From positions 625,001 through 689,000 of the forward strand of contig NC_008043.1 in NCBI RefSeq assembly GCF_000014065.1: a stretch of 64,000 nt of DNA, given 5' to 3'. The position numbers and the translations under genes are program-made. Positions 1 to 10,309 of the stretch are shown here, in pieces. The first letter of the stretch is position 1. Each line of letters starts with the position of its first letter. The notes under the pieces were generated by a model. That model saw only the letters and a list, made by a program, of their open reading frames with translations, had not been told where the DNA came from and ran no database searches. This DNA is from Ruegeria sp. TM1040 (GTDB lineage: Bacteria > Pseudomonadota > Alphaproteobacteria > Rhodobacterales > Rhodobacteraceae).

Positions 1-2436
<2,436 letters not shown>

Positions 2437-2492
2437 TGATCCAGTAAAAGACAGCCAAAAACCAAAAAGCAAAAACAAAACTTGGACAACTC

Positions 2493-2540
2493 GTTGACCC
2501 TCATAAAGGGGTCAACACGTTGATGATGAAAATCATCAAC
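2493..2540 (+). other. Two tandem hairpins in the 23S-5S spacer (probable rRNA processing stems)
   Basis: Two perfect stems sit back to back. GTTGACCC (2493-2500) pairs with GGGTCAAC (2509-2516), and GTTGATGAT (2519-2527) pairs with ATCATCAAC (2532-2540) around a GAAA loop. They lie between the mature 23S 3' end and the 5S gene, where precursor rRNA is normally cut, so a role in processing is the simplest reading. This is an inference from position and structure. Confidence 0.5.
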
Positions 2541-2680
2541 ACGTTGATAAAACTGAAATGAAGCAGAACATACATGTTCTGTGACATAACTCAGGTGTGG
2601 CCACGCGATTTGCCTCCGGCATATCGCTTCCGGCCACCGTCTGAACTCGCTTCGCGAGTGCAGCTTTGGGTTCTTATTCG

Positions 2681-2797
2681 GTTTGGTGGCCAAAGCACAA
2701 GCGAAACACCCGGTCCCTTCCCGAACCCGGAAGTTAAGCGCTGTTGCGCCGATGGTACTGCATCTTAAGGTGTGGGAGAGTAGGGCACCGCCAAACC
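2681..2797 (+). rRNA. rrf: 5S ribosomal RNA
   Basis: About 117 bases with the 5S hallmarks: a terminal stem GTTTGGTGGC / GCCAAAC, the central CCCGAACCCGGAAGTTAAGC element, and the GTGGGAGAGTAGG region. The flanks (GGGTTCTTATT before, AATAAGAACCC after) are complementary and extend the stem, as expected of a precursor. Order and spacing after 23S are those of a normal rRNA operon. The exact ends are uncertain by a few bases. Confidence 0.95.
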
Positions 2798-2847
2798 TAA
2801 TAAGAACCCAAATAAATCCTCTCTAAACAAAAAAACAAAACAAACAA

Positions 2848-2924
<77 letters not shown>

Positions 2925-2926
<2 letters not shown>

Positions 2927-3193
2927 ATTATCATGCCAAAACATCAGATTAAACCTCGCCTCGGCGGGGCCGCTTGCGTTGCGCCAAACACGCTGGAAGC
3001 ACTACGGAAGCAAACGAGGCGTGTTAGATCTGTGGCGTAACGGCAACGGCTCCGCATGTCCGGTGGACGCTCTGTGCAATGCATAACTGCGTTGAATATT
3101 GGTAGTGGAGCGCCTGTGTCCGTGGCCGGAAGGTCTCCCCATCTCCCATCGTCCTTCCAGAAATTTTCATAATATTTGCTGTGAGCCCTGACC
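2925..3193. other. Left-end non-coding strip of the element
   Basis: No convincing gene. It begins with a GC hairpin (CCTCGC / GCGGGG, about 2954-2970) that also occurs just beyond the right att site (10532-10548), so it is probably a tRNA-downstream terminator carried along with the duplicated tRNA end. The arm-like repeat lies at 2994-3017. The rest, up to the stop of the leftmost gene, shows nothing further recognisable. Confidence 0.4.
2994..3017 (+). repeat. Arm-type repeat, left end (candidate integrase arm site)
   Basis: This 24-bp stretch holds two GGAAGCA copies 11-12 bp apart and matches 10310-10333 at 21 of 24 positions in the same orientation. It lies about 70 bp inside the left att site. 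A directly repeated heptamer pair at helical spacing near each end of an integrase-bearing element is what arm-type integrase sites look like. Confidence 0.5.
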
Positions 3194-4282
3194 CTAGGAC
3201 CGCAAAGTTTTAGGTGCAGCTAGGAACCATAATAACTTCTCTAAGTGCTCTAGGAAAAGGTGCTCCCAATAATCTGTATTTGTAAATCTTGTGTACTGCT
3301 CTTTTGCTAGATCGTTCTTGAGGAAGTGATCGACTATGGTAGATCCGATTCCTGGAATCTTAAGACTATGAAGGTCTTCCAATTTTATTTTGGTATTTTT
3401 ACATATCCACTCTAGCACGCTTCTATTCTTAATGTTCGTCCTCTCTTTATCTAAAAGCCTTTTTCCGTCAATGCCCTTTTTTATATCAAAGTAAAGCCAA
3501 AGGCAGTCTGCTGAACTTTTTGCGACTTCTTGGTCAACTAAATCATCTAGACAAGTTGGGCAGCTGAATGCATCAAGATATTTCACAGAACTAAGTGGTA
3601 TATAATTTTCGAGTTCATGACCAACAGTTTCTATTGCGGTGCCAACATAAGGAGTCGCAGGGTCATATTGTTGCAAGTTCCTTTTAGAATGACGATTCAA
3701 TACCTTTCTTGCGGTGGTGCCGAGCTTGTCACAGGGTGAAATCTTATCTGTGTCGACAACACATACCGTAATTCGCTTCTTAGCGATTTCCCCCTCGAAA
3801 GCAGTAACAGTTGTATTCCCACCGCCTAGAATAAATTCCACTGCCCAACCGGGAACCTTTGTTTTTGTTATGGATTTCTCAAAAATAAACTCATAAAGCT
3901 TGCTGTCAGAGTTAAGGTTTTCGACAATGAGCATTGTCTTGGAGGAGGCATACTCCCCCTGTAAAAATTCCTTGTGACCCATCATAAAGCAATTATCTAC
4001 TATAGAGATAGGTTGATTGCCCAAGACTACTTTCAAAAAACAGGTGGCGTAAGAAGATATATTACCGCGCGTGGCGAAAGCTTCTTTGATATCTATTAAG
4101 TGACTGAGATTTCTGCCGGATAGCTTTGTGTTTTGTTTGCCCCACTCACAGATTCGTCGGTTCATCACGACGATATGCCGTCCCATTCGATCTGCATCTA
4201 GCAACCGAGAAAACAAGTCTTCAGCTTCATCGTCGGTGAGAGAGGAAAGTTCATCGTTCGACGCCTCAAGTGTTATAATCAT
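3194..4282 (-). CDS. TOPRIM/DUF4435-like protein, second gene of an ATPase-TOPRIM pair
   Basis: A 362-residue protein, probably the effector nuclease of an anti-phage module. The N-terminal 110 residues are of unknown type. Next come a strand ending in Glu (MLIVEN, residues 117-122) and an acidic pair in VVDTDK (175-180), the E...DxD order of TOPRIM metal-binding folds. HELENYIP (222-229) resembles the conserved ELENY stretch of DUF4435 proteins such as AriB of PARIS. The start ATG lies 9 bp after the stop of the ATPase gene, so the two are probably translationally coupled. The gene is far more AT-rich than the chromosome, a sign of transfer. Membership in a named system is not proven: it could equally be a RloB-, OLD- or Gabija-like arrangement or a new one. 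No other nuclease motif is visible. Confidence 0.75.
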   Translation of the reverse strand: MIITLEASNDELSSLTDDEAEDLFSRLLDADRMGRHIVVMNRRICEWGKQNTKLSGRNLSHLIDIKEAFATRGNISSYATCFLKVVLGNQPISIVDNCFMMGHKEFLQGEYASSKTMLIVENLNSDSKLYEFIFEKSITKTKVPGWAVEFILGGGNTTVTAFEGEIAKKRITVCVVDTDKISPCDKLGTTARKVLNRHSKRNLQQYDPATPYVGTAIETVGHELENYIPLSSVKYLDAFSCPTCLDDLVDQEVAKSSADCLWLYFDIKKGIDGKRLLDKERTNIKNRSVLEWICKNTKIKLEDLHSLKIPGIGSTIVDHFLKNDLAKEQYTRFTNTDYWEHLFLEHLEKLLWFLAAPKTLRS

Positions 4283-4291
4283 TAATTTATC

Positions 4292-5899
4292 TCAAGAGTA
4301 ATTGAAGAATCCAAAGGGCCAATTTTCCAACGCCCCGTTGCTGTCAAAGTTGGCCACAGACATTCTGGTAGGTGAATTTATGTCGTCTTCTGCAGCGAAG
4401 ACAATAACTTGAACGTCATCACTGGATATGCTGCCCAGCTCGATTAGTTCTCCCAGTCTGTTGATGAGTGCCTCACTGTGCGTTTCAATTAGGATATTTA
4501 CTATGTTAATATTGGTCTCAGACTGCCCAAGTTTAATACCCTTCACAAAAACGTCCGCTAGCTTCGCCTGATGTGCCGGGTGCAGGTGTAGCTCTGGTTG
4601 TTCGATAGCTATAGTTCTTATCGCTTGTCGCCGCCCATAAGGTATACCCCAGCGTTCCGTGGTTCGCCTACTTGACCACCAGACCGTCGCCAGAACAGGC
4701 AAGATCTGTGATACTCCATAACCAGTATCGGTAACGTTGACTGACTTTTCGCCTGCTTTTAGATGGATGCTAATGTGTCCCTCATGTGATTTGAGCTCAA
4801 CGCCGTAACCAAAAATACTCTCGACCCAATCTGAAAAGCTCCTCTTTTGACCAGTCGATAGTGAATCAAGAAACATTGGGAAATTCGAGCCATTTGGAAG
4901 TATTTCGGAAACCTCCAGCTCTTGTTTCCGATAGAATCGTTCCCCTGCCGCTCTTGCTGGTCCTAAATAACTGACGCCAGAGAAAAAGTACTGTAAGTCA
5001 TCATTTATCACATCTAGAACCTGAAGAGCACGGAAGGTGCGTTGAATCGTAAGGATGCTATCTTTGGATTTTCCAGATGTTCCCTTTTGAATATTTTCGT
5101 AGTATTTTCGAAACGAAGCTGTGTTGGCGGTTTCGGATAAGCGTTTCCATTTTTCTTCCAAATGGGGTGTTCCAGAAAGTATATTTGCGACTTCATTTCT
5201 AAAGGTGTCCGAGCTTGATATTCTAGGTATCTCGCGCCTTAGAAACCTCTCTAGCTCCTTTACTGCTATATCTTGATAAGAATGTCTTCTTCGTACGTTA
5301 GAGTTTGCGTCCTTGGTTTTTGAAATTAGGGATGGCGCGCTGAATAGGTCATTGGAGGAGTTTACAATTTCAAAATTTTGCAATATGTAAGGCAGCTCTT
5401 CTCCGTTAACAGTAAGTGATCCGCTGGTGCCCAACCTTCCCCGATATGAAATATCACAAATTAGGTCTTCGCTCGGGATCTCAAGGGATATTTTTTTTAG
5501 TGCGGTTTTTCCAGATTCTGCACCAACGTAGTATTTTACTATGGCTTCATCGATTTTAACTGTTTGTGTGCGATATCTCAGGAGATAATTGGTATGATGG
5601 CTGACTGTCGATCGATGACGTTTTTCTAAGTCTCTTACTTTAAATGAGAACACAGCATAGCCGTCTTTGGCCTCAGAAGATACGGCAGTTTGAAAATCTC
5701 CAAAGTCAACGAAGTCGCCGTACCATAGAATTGGTGCACTACTCCTTGTCTCTAACGACTGTCGAATCAGCGGAAGGGATCTTAAAAAAGTGCTTTTGCC
5801 AGCGCTATTTCTTCCGACCAGCACCGTTATGGGTCTGATTTCGATAGGTTCAACGCTTGAGAGTCTTCTAATGTTTTCAACAGAATATGATATTCTCAA
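4292..5899 (-). CDS. AAA/ABC-type ATPase with DUF3696-like C-terminus, cargo gene
   Basis: A 535-residue SMC/ABC-like ATPase. The Walker A motif is GRNSAGKST (29-37). A long helical insert (about 200-300) is followed by a signature-like region around TGYGVSQILPVL (392-403), Walker B AIEQPELHLHP (431-441) and a switch His in ETHSEAL (472-478). The C-terminus ANFDSNGALENWPFGFF is typical of DUF3696. Such ATPases pair with effector nucleases in several defence systems (OLD, PARIS, Septu and Gabija are examples of the architecture). The start is TTG at 5899, chosen because GGAGGA lies 8 bp upstream and no ATG precedes the P-loop. It is the first gene of a two-gene operon with the TOPRIM-like protein. 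Codon use is AT-rich compared with the integrase and rep genes. Confidence 0.85.
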   Translation of the reverse strand: MRISYSVENIRRLSSVEPIEIRPITVLVGRNSAGKSTFLRSLPLIRQSLETRSSAPILWYGDFVDFGDFQTAVSSEAKDGYAVFSFKVRDLEKRHRSTVSHHTNYLLRYRTQTVKIDEAIVKYYVGAESGKTALKKISLEIPSEDLICDISYRGRLGTSGSLTVNGEELPYILQNFEIVNSSNDLFSAPSLISKTKDANSNVRRRHSYQDIAVKELERFLRREIPRISSSDTFRNEVANILSGTPHLEEKWKRLSETANTASFRKYYENIQKGTSGKSKDSILTIQRTFRALQVLDVINDDLQYFFSGVSYLGPARAAGERFYRKQELEVSEILPNGSNFPMFLDSLSTGQKRSFSDWVESIFGYGVELKSHEGHISIHLKAGEKSVNVTDTGYGVSQILPVLATVWWSSRRTTERWGIPYGRRQAIRTIAIEQPELHLHPAHQAKLADVFVKGIKLGQSETNINIVNILIETHSEALINRLGELIELGSISSDDVQVIVFAAEDDINSPTRMSVANFDSNGALENWPFGFFNYS

Positions 5900-5953
5900 A
5901 GGGGGAATCCTCCAGTTAGCCTACTGAATACACGCCGGATCAATCATCGTAAC

Positions 5954-5969
5954 CAGATAACTTTATCTG
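5954..5969. promoter_or_regulatory. Inverted repeat upstream of the ATPase/TOPRIM operon (candidate operator)
   Basis: CAGATA (5954-5959) and TATCTG (5964-5969) form a perfect inverted repeat with a 4-base spacer, about 55 bp upstream of the ATPase start. The surrounding 5900-6197 strip is AT-rich and non-coding apart from a doubtful 22-codon hydrophobic frame at 6069-6137. The promoter of the two-gene operon should lie here. No binding protein is known. Confidence 0.3.
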
Positions 5970-6197
5970 AAGCTCAAGTGTCCAAAAATCTTCGAAAATT
6001 GGAGGCTAGATATGGCGGTAAAGCTTCTCAACGGAGGATAATCTAAAAGCTAACCGGTTGGAAGACCTATGCTCACGACGCTGTGTGCACTATTATGGGG
6101 ATTGAATCTGATTATGAGCAGCGTGTCTGTGGGGTAGTCGCTTCGTGCTGCTACTTGTGGATGCAGCGTTGATGCAATTTTCTAGTTTCCATTGCTC

Positions 6198-7346
6198 CTA
6201 TTTGAATCGATACCGCTCTGTCGCCTTCCTAATCCGTTCCGCCAGTGGTGTTGCGTGTTCTTCCGACATCCGTTCAATCGCTTCTATATGCGTATCTAGA
6301 AACTCCGCGAACTCATGCGGCTGAACCTCTGACGCTGCTGCACGGGACACCAGAAGGCCAAGGATTTGCCGGTCCAGCATGCGCATGTGTTCGGCCCGGT
6401 TGGTCTCGATCACCTCGCTTGGCAACACGCCAGAGCAATTCTCATATAGGTCATTCGCGATCACGCTCGCGACCTCGCGCCAAAGGTCATGTGTTGGCCA
6501 GCGGGCGCGGTTGCTGTCGGTGGTGGGGCAGGTGTAGCGGATCTTTTCGCAGAACTCGGCGTAGGCGTCTCCGACCATATCGCGTAGGTCTTGCCATGAC
6601 CGCATTTCCCAGCGGTTGCGCAGTTGCTTGGATCCCATGCGCAGCTCAAAGCGCCAGACTTGGCTGGTCATCCGGTCTGTGAGGTCGAGGGGCGGACGGT
6701 TCAACTGGGCGCGGGCGTCGTTCCAGATGGTGAGCCAGCCCAGCTTGCCCTTTTGCATAACCTCTTGTCGCTTGTCGTAGATCACCAACTGCCGGTTGGC
6801 GACGGCTCCGGCGCGCAGGCCGGTGACGCGCGCACCGGTGGCATGGGTTTCTGTTTCATCAATACCGGTGTGTTCCTGAACACGTGTGCCGGGTGGCACC
6901 ACCAGAGCCTCGCGGTCTGGTTCAAACCAAGGGGCCAGAAAGTCGATGGCATAATCCACACGGCTCACGCGCAAGAGATGATCGGCATAACGAATGCCGA
7001 AGGCGTCCATGCAGGTGCGAAAGTGTTTCTCTGCGGCGTCCAGCCCGCCAGTTGCTAGAAGGAAGGCGCGAAAGTCCACGGTAATGCCGGGATTGTTTGC
7101 AGGGCGGTTTTCCGGGTCGAGAAAGTACCACTCGGCCCCATACTCCCCAGTATGGGCAGAAAAGGCCGAACCGCCTGTACGGCGCACTGAGAGAGCCACA
7201 GAGCCAAATTCCATAACGGTCTCGGCATTGGTCTGGATTGCCTGCGCCTTGGCCTCAGCCAGTGCCGTGCGCAGCTCGGGCGGGATATCGGTCTCGACAG
7301 TGAATTTAAGCCCATCAAAGCCCGAATGCAGGATATCCGCTTCCAT
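6198..7346 (-). CDS. Replication initiation factor family protein (Rep_trans-like)
   Basis: A 382-residue protein resembling rolling-circle initiators of the Rep_trans family. The core RVSRVDYAIDFLAPW (about 126-140) matches the family's metal-site region (hydrophobic-R-x-D-x-x-x-D). QLVIYDKRQEVM (about 205-216) resembles its second conserved strand, and VWRFELRMGSKQLRNRW (about 249-265) its third. It would nick and unwind the excised circular element. Three perfect hairpins lie in the 180 bp directly upstream and may include the nick site. It lies between the cargo operon and the small HTH/hypothetical genes, all on the same strand. Composition is host-like, unlike the cargo. A relaxase role is possible too, but no mobilization partner is present. 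Confidence 0.75.
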   Translation of the reverse strand: MEADILHSGFDGLKFTVETDIPPELRTALAEAKAQAIQTNAETVMEFGSVALSVRRTGGSAFSAHTGEYGAEWYFLDPENRPANNPGITVDFRAFLLATGGLDAAEKHFRTCMDAFGIRYADHLLRVSRVDYAIDFLAPWFEPDREALVVPPGTRVQEHTGIDETETHATGARVTGLRAGAVANRQLVIYDKRQEVMQKGKLGWLTIWNDARAQLNRPPLDLTDRMTSQVWRFELRMGSKQLRNRWEMRSWQDLRDMVGDAYAEFCEKIRYTCPTTDSNRARWPTHDLWREVASVIANDLYENCSGVLPSEVIETNRAEHMRMLDRQILGLLVSRAAASEVQPHEFAEFLDTHIEAIERMSEEHATPLAERIRKATERYRFK

Positions 7347-7374
7347 TTGTGCTGGCCTTCGCTTTCGTATTCGT

Positions 7375-7402
7375 GGAGGGGGGTGTTACAAGACCCCCCT
7401 CC
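7375..7402. repeat. Perfect hairpin 1 upstream of rep
   Basis: GGAGGGGGGT (7375-7384) pairs with ACCCCCCTCC (7393-7402) around an 8-base loop. It is the nearest of three GC hairpins to the rep start and is not followed by a clear T-run on the minus strand. A candidate for the nick-site stem or a leader attenuator. Confidence 0.45.
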
Positions 7403-7452
7403 CGCGCGGCCCATCTTGCCGCCGTGTCTGTCGAGATGTTGGGAAAAGGGGC

Positions 7453-7469
7453 GGGGGTCTTTGACCCCC
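7453..7469. repeat. Perfect hairpin 2 upstream of rep
   Basis: GGGGGTC (7453-7459) and GACCCCC (7463-7469) form a 7-bp stem with a TTT loop. Second of three stems in the rep upstream strip; it shares a run of C/G with hairpin 1. Confidence 0.4.
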
Positions 7470-7503
7470 TTACTGCCTCCGGCGGGGCAGCATATGTTTT
7501 GGG

Positions 7504-7520
7504 GCCGGGCATGGCCCGGC
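7504..7520. repeat. Perfect hairpin 3 between the 72-aa gene and rep
   Basis: GCCGGGC (7504-7510) and GCCCGGC (7514-7520) form a 7-bp stem with an ATG loop, 6 bp downstream of the stop of the 72-residue gene. It may act as a partial terminator or as part of a single-strand origin. Confidence 0.4.
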
Positions 7521-7526
7521 GCTGGA

Positions 7527-7745
7527 TCACTTTGCAGATATTTGACGGCCAATCCAGATCTCGGCGCGTTCCGCGCATTTGGCTAGATTGAGAAGGTCAG
7601 AATGGTGGAAACTGCCGGTATTGCGCCACTCGCCGGTATCGGTCTTGTAGCTGCGCGACAGGTCAACGGAATAGAACCCGTCGTTCTGCCAGACGGTGGC
7701 CGTGATAAGGCCGATCTTGAATTTATGTGCTGGCTGATTTGCCAT
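7527..7745 (-). CDS. Small hypothetical protein (72 aa)
   Basis: Starts MANQPAHKFKIGLIT and ends RAEIWIGRQISAK. The ATG at 7745 is preceded by AGGA at good spacing, which fixes this start within a longer open frame. It is compact, looks mixed alpha/beta, and has no signal peptide or cysteine motif. It lies between the HTH gene and rep, an arrangement often seen in small integrative elements, so a helper role in replication or copy control is plausible but unproven. Confidence 0.65.
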   Translation of the reverse strand: MANQPAHKFKIGLITATVWQNDGFYSVDLSRSYKTDTGEWRNTGSFHHSDLLNLAKCAERAEIWIGRQISAK

Positions 7746-7863
7746 GGTGTTTTGTCCTGTATCTGAATGAAGAAAGGGCGCGAGACCGTTTCGCCCGCGC
7801 CCCCTGAGAGCCATCCGGCCCCAAAATCCCGCGCGGCGCTGCCAACCCCGACGCGGGCAAAAC

Positions 7864-8118
7864 TCATACGGCGCTATAGCTGCTGGTGCTGCTGTGGCTA
7901 CGCTGTTCAATCCACTCGGAGAGATCCCGGCGACGATAGCGAACGGAACGGCCAGACTTATAGAATTTCGGGCCGTAGCCGGTGACGCGCCATTTCTGGA
8001 TCGTGCGGACACTCTGGCACAGATAGTCTGCTGCCTCGGTTTCGGTGATCAACCCATCCCAATAGTCCGTCGCAGGATGAGAAGGTGTTGAATTGGTCGT
8101 TGTGTGTATCGCGGTCAT
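7864..8118 (-). CDS. AlpA/excisionase-like helix-turn-helix protein (84 aa)
   Basis: A small DNA-binding protein of the MerR-like HTH_17 type. ITETEAADYLCQSVRTIQKWRVTGYGPKFYKSGRSVRYRRRDLSEWIEQR is the usual pattern of winged-helix excisionases and AlpA regulators: helix-turn-helix, then a wing with G-R-x-V-R-Y, then a D-L-x-x-W helix. The start ATG (8118) is preferred over an upstream GTG (8151) because AGGGG lies just before it. In satellites such proteins bind near attachment sites and control integrase and excision. A CTACG / CGTAG inverted repeat lies about 60 bp upstream and is a candidate autoregulatory site. Confidence 0.85.
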   Translation of the reverse strand: MTAIHTTTNSTPSHPATDYWDGLITETEAADYLCQSVRTIQKWRVTGYGPKFYKSGRSVRYRRRDLSEWIEQRSHSSTSSYSAV

Positions 8119-8178
8119 GTTCGCCCCTGTGTTGCTGTGGTCTCTGGGCACGAACTAACCGCCTATTCCTGCGATGCG

Positions 8179-8193
8179 CTACGAAATGCGTAG
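8179..8193. promoter_or_regulatory. CTACG-n5-CGTAG inverted repeat upstream of the HTH gene
   Basis: CTACG (8179-8183) and CGTAG (8189-8193) form a perfect inverted repeat between the unknown 236-aa gene and the HTH gene. The same CTACG/CGTAG half-sites recur in the TACGTA cluster at 8943-9100, which suggests one protein, perhaps the HTH protein, acts at both. Confidence 0.35.
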
Positions 8194-8224
8194 GAAGAAT
8201 TCGGGCATAACTCTGCCCGTATTT

Positions 8225-8935
8225 CTACCTTTCCTGTGCGCGGTGCCGCGTAATGTGATCTTTCATAGCAAGCATCACCCGTGATGTTGGTGTTTGGTGG
8301 TACAGGCGTTCAAAAGCGATGGCGCAGAAGCGTGCAGCAGGACTGACAGGTTCGTTTTGGTCGGTAACAGAGCGCGAGAAAGGGAGGGTGGAAAACTCTT
8401 TCCATATCGCCGCGACATTGCTCATCCAAAGATCTAGCGCCGGGTTTAAGCGCCGACCGCTTTTTTGCGGGGATTGGCGCTCGATGCCACTCTTGGCGGC
8501 ACGCTCTATACCTCGCAGTACATTGACGATGTCACCTTGTTCCAGAGTCCATGCGATGGTGTCAGTGTCTTGAAACTCATTTGATAAAACCAATGATGCT
8601 GTACTTGGCACGCCATCAATGTGCGCCGTTTCATCTTCAATGTTTTGCTGCTCAAATGTCAGGCTGGCCTCATAGCTCATGTCCTCAATTTGCTGCGCGA
8701 GTTGCGCGGCACGTTTCGCGATTGATGACAGCTCTCGGTTGGTTTCTTTCGTGCTGGGATGAGGGGCCGAATTTTCAGTCGTGCGTCGGTAAATTGCTGC
8801 GATGTCTTCAAGGGCCAACTTCATACTTGCCCGAGAGTCCTGCGGCGCGCCTGCGATATTGCAAAGAATCTTCATGTCACATTCGCTGTAGGTCTCGCGC
8901 TGGTATTGAGGCAGAAGGGCCAAATTATGCTCCAT
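8225..8935 (-). CDS. Hypothetical protein (236 aa)
   Basis: I do not recognise a family. The sequence is polar and looks mainly helical, with no signal peptide, no membrane segment and no clear catalytic motif. Its start (MEHNLALLPQYQRET) directly borders the TACGTA repeat cluster, so its expression is probably governed by whatever binds there. It is the gene between the integrase and the HTH protein. Confidence 0.6.
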   Translation of the reverse strand: MEHNLALLPQYQRETYSECDMKILCNIAGAPQDSRASMKLALEDIAAIYRRTTENSAPHPSTKETNRELSSIAKRAAQLAQQIEDMSYEASLTFEQQNIEDETAHIDGVPSTASLVLSNEFQDTDTIAWTLEQGDIVNVLRGIERAAKSGIERQSPQKSGRRLNPALDLWMSNVAAIWKEFSTLPFSRSVTDQNEPVSPAARFCAIAFERLYHQTPTSRVMLAMKDHITRHRAQER

Positions 8936-8942
8936 CAGATCT

Positions 8943-9100
8943 AATGTAATGTAAGGCGATTAATCCTATTGGCGCGCTCAAGGGCCTACGTAATGTAACG
9001 TAACGCACATCAGCCGGGTCAATGCCTACGTATACGTAACATAGCCCTACGTAACGTAGGGGGCCGGGCGCGGGCCAAGCTCCGTACGTATCGTTACGTG
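8943..9100. repeat. TACGTA/GTAACG repeat cluster (iteron- or operator-like)
   Basis: A non-coding strip packed with related units: CCTACGTAATGTAACGTAACG (starting near 8985), CCTACGTATACGTAAC (near 9025), the perfect palindrome CCCTACGTAACGTAGGG (near 9046), and CCGTACGTATCGTTACGTG (near 9082), plus weaker TAATGTAATGTAAGG at the left. Nothing like it occurs elsewhere in the window. It lies between the integrase 3' end and the 236-aa gene start. It could hold iterons for replication or operators for the HTH protein. Confidence 0.6.
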
Positions 9101-9103
9101 CCG

Positions 9104-10282
9104 TTACACGGCCCGCAACCTCGGACGCCCGATATCACCGACCATAGACCCCAAACGCGCGGCGTTTTCTTCTGCGGCTTGTCGGACTGGATCATCTGCC
9201 AGATGCGCATACCGCATTGTGGTTTGGATCTGGGTATGGCCCAGCAAGCGCCCGACCATCTGGATCGGCATTCCAGCAGAGACCGCATTCGATGCATAGG
9301 TATGGCGCAGGTCATGAATGCGTACGCCACAGAGGCCCGCCCGGTCTCGGATGCGCCGCCATGGGTGTTGCAGGTCAGTGGCATATTGGCCGGGGAGTTT
9401 CCCTTCGATCACGTAAGGATGGCCGGGGGTGCGCGGCAGGCGCGCCAGTACGTCCCGCGCCGGTTGGGGCAGGGGGATGCGCCGCGCCCCGGTCTTGCTG
9501 TCCGGTAGCTCCATTCCGTTTGCGGTGATGTAGCCCCATTTCAAAGTTTGGATTTCACCCAACCGACAGCCGGTCAGGATCAGCAGCCGGAATGCCGCGA
9601 CCATATGCGGCGTTTCGCTGCCTTCGCGCTCCACTTCGGTCAGAACCTGCCCCAACCGTTGCAGCTCCGATTGGCTCAAGAAGCGTTCCCGCTTCACTTC
9701 GCGGTACTTCGGGACATGGCGGCAGGGATTAGAGCCATCCGGGCGCAGGCCCCAGATCTCGGCTAGATTGAACATCTTCGACAGAACGCCCAGCGTCCGA
9801 TTGGCCTGATGCGGCTTGTCGCGGAATTTGTGGTGTAACTCGGCAATGTCCCGGCGCTCGACGTCTACGACCTTAAAGCTCCCCAGTGCGGGTACGATAA
9901 ACAGATCGATGGCGCGTCGATATTCCTTTTGGGTGGAAGGCTTGCAGCGTTCTTTAGCGTGGGCCTCAAAGAAGCGCTCACAGAGCGCAGCCACGGTGGG
10001 GGCTTTGCGGTGCTGCGAGATCTCTTCGGCGGGGTTCTCGCCCTTGGCGACCTGCCCCATGATCTCCTTGGCCAGCTTACGAGCTTCATCAACTGTGATT
10101 TTGCCATGCCGCCCAACGGATACGCGCCGGGTTCTGCCCCCCTTGCGATACTGCGCCTGATAGGTCTTCGCACCAGAGGGCATGACCCGGACGCCGAAAC
10201 CCGCGATTTGGCTGTCCCAGAGGAAGTAATCTTTGGCCTCTGGCATGAGGGCTTCGACGGTTCGTTTCGTCAGTTTTGGCAA
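9104..10282 (-). CDS. int: Tyrosine integrase, P4/DUF4102 type
   Basis: Site-specific recombinase of the element. The N-terminus LPKLTKRTVEALMPEAKDYFLWDSQIAGFGVRVMPSGAK is the DUF4102 arm-binding domain. A core-binding region follows, then the catalytic residues: Arg in TGCRLGEIQTLKW, Lys in DSKTGARR, HDLRHTYAS (H-x-x-R), and GHTQIQTTMRYAH with the Tyr nucleophile. All key residues are present. I place the start at TTG 10282, because GAGAGGAG lies 6 bp upstream and homologues begin PKLT; an in-frame extension to 10381 would otherwise run through the arm-like repeat. The gene faces the right att site, so its promoter overlaps candidate arm sites and is probably autoregulated. Confidence 0.92.
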   Translation of the reverse strand: MPKLTKRTVEALMPEAKDYFLWDSQIAGFGVRVMPSGAKTYQAQYRKGGRTRRVSVGRHGKITVDEARKLAKEIMGQVAKGENPAEEISQHRKAPTVAALCERFFEAHAKERCKPSTQKEYRRAIDLFIVPALGSFKVVDVERRDIAELHHKFRDKPHQANRTLGVLSKMFNLAEIWGLRPDGSNPCRHVPKYREVKRERFLSQSELQRLGQVLTEVEREGSETPHMVAAFRLLILTGCRLGEIQTLKWGYITANGMELPDSKTGARRIPLPQPARDVLARLPRTPGHPYVIEGKLPGQYATDLQHPWRRIRDRAGLCGVRIHDLRHTYASNAVSAGMPIQMVGRLLGHTQIQTTMRYAHLADDPVRQAAEENAARLGSMVGDIGRPRLRAV

Positions 10283-10309
10283 TTTGGTCTCCTCTCTGCT
10301 GCGCTTCCG

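Noticed and set aside
7055-7552. Minus-strand frame crossing the rep start and the hairpins
   Set aside because: It overlaps the real rep gene in another frame and crosses the GC hairpins.
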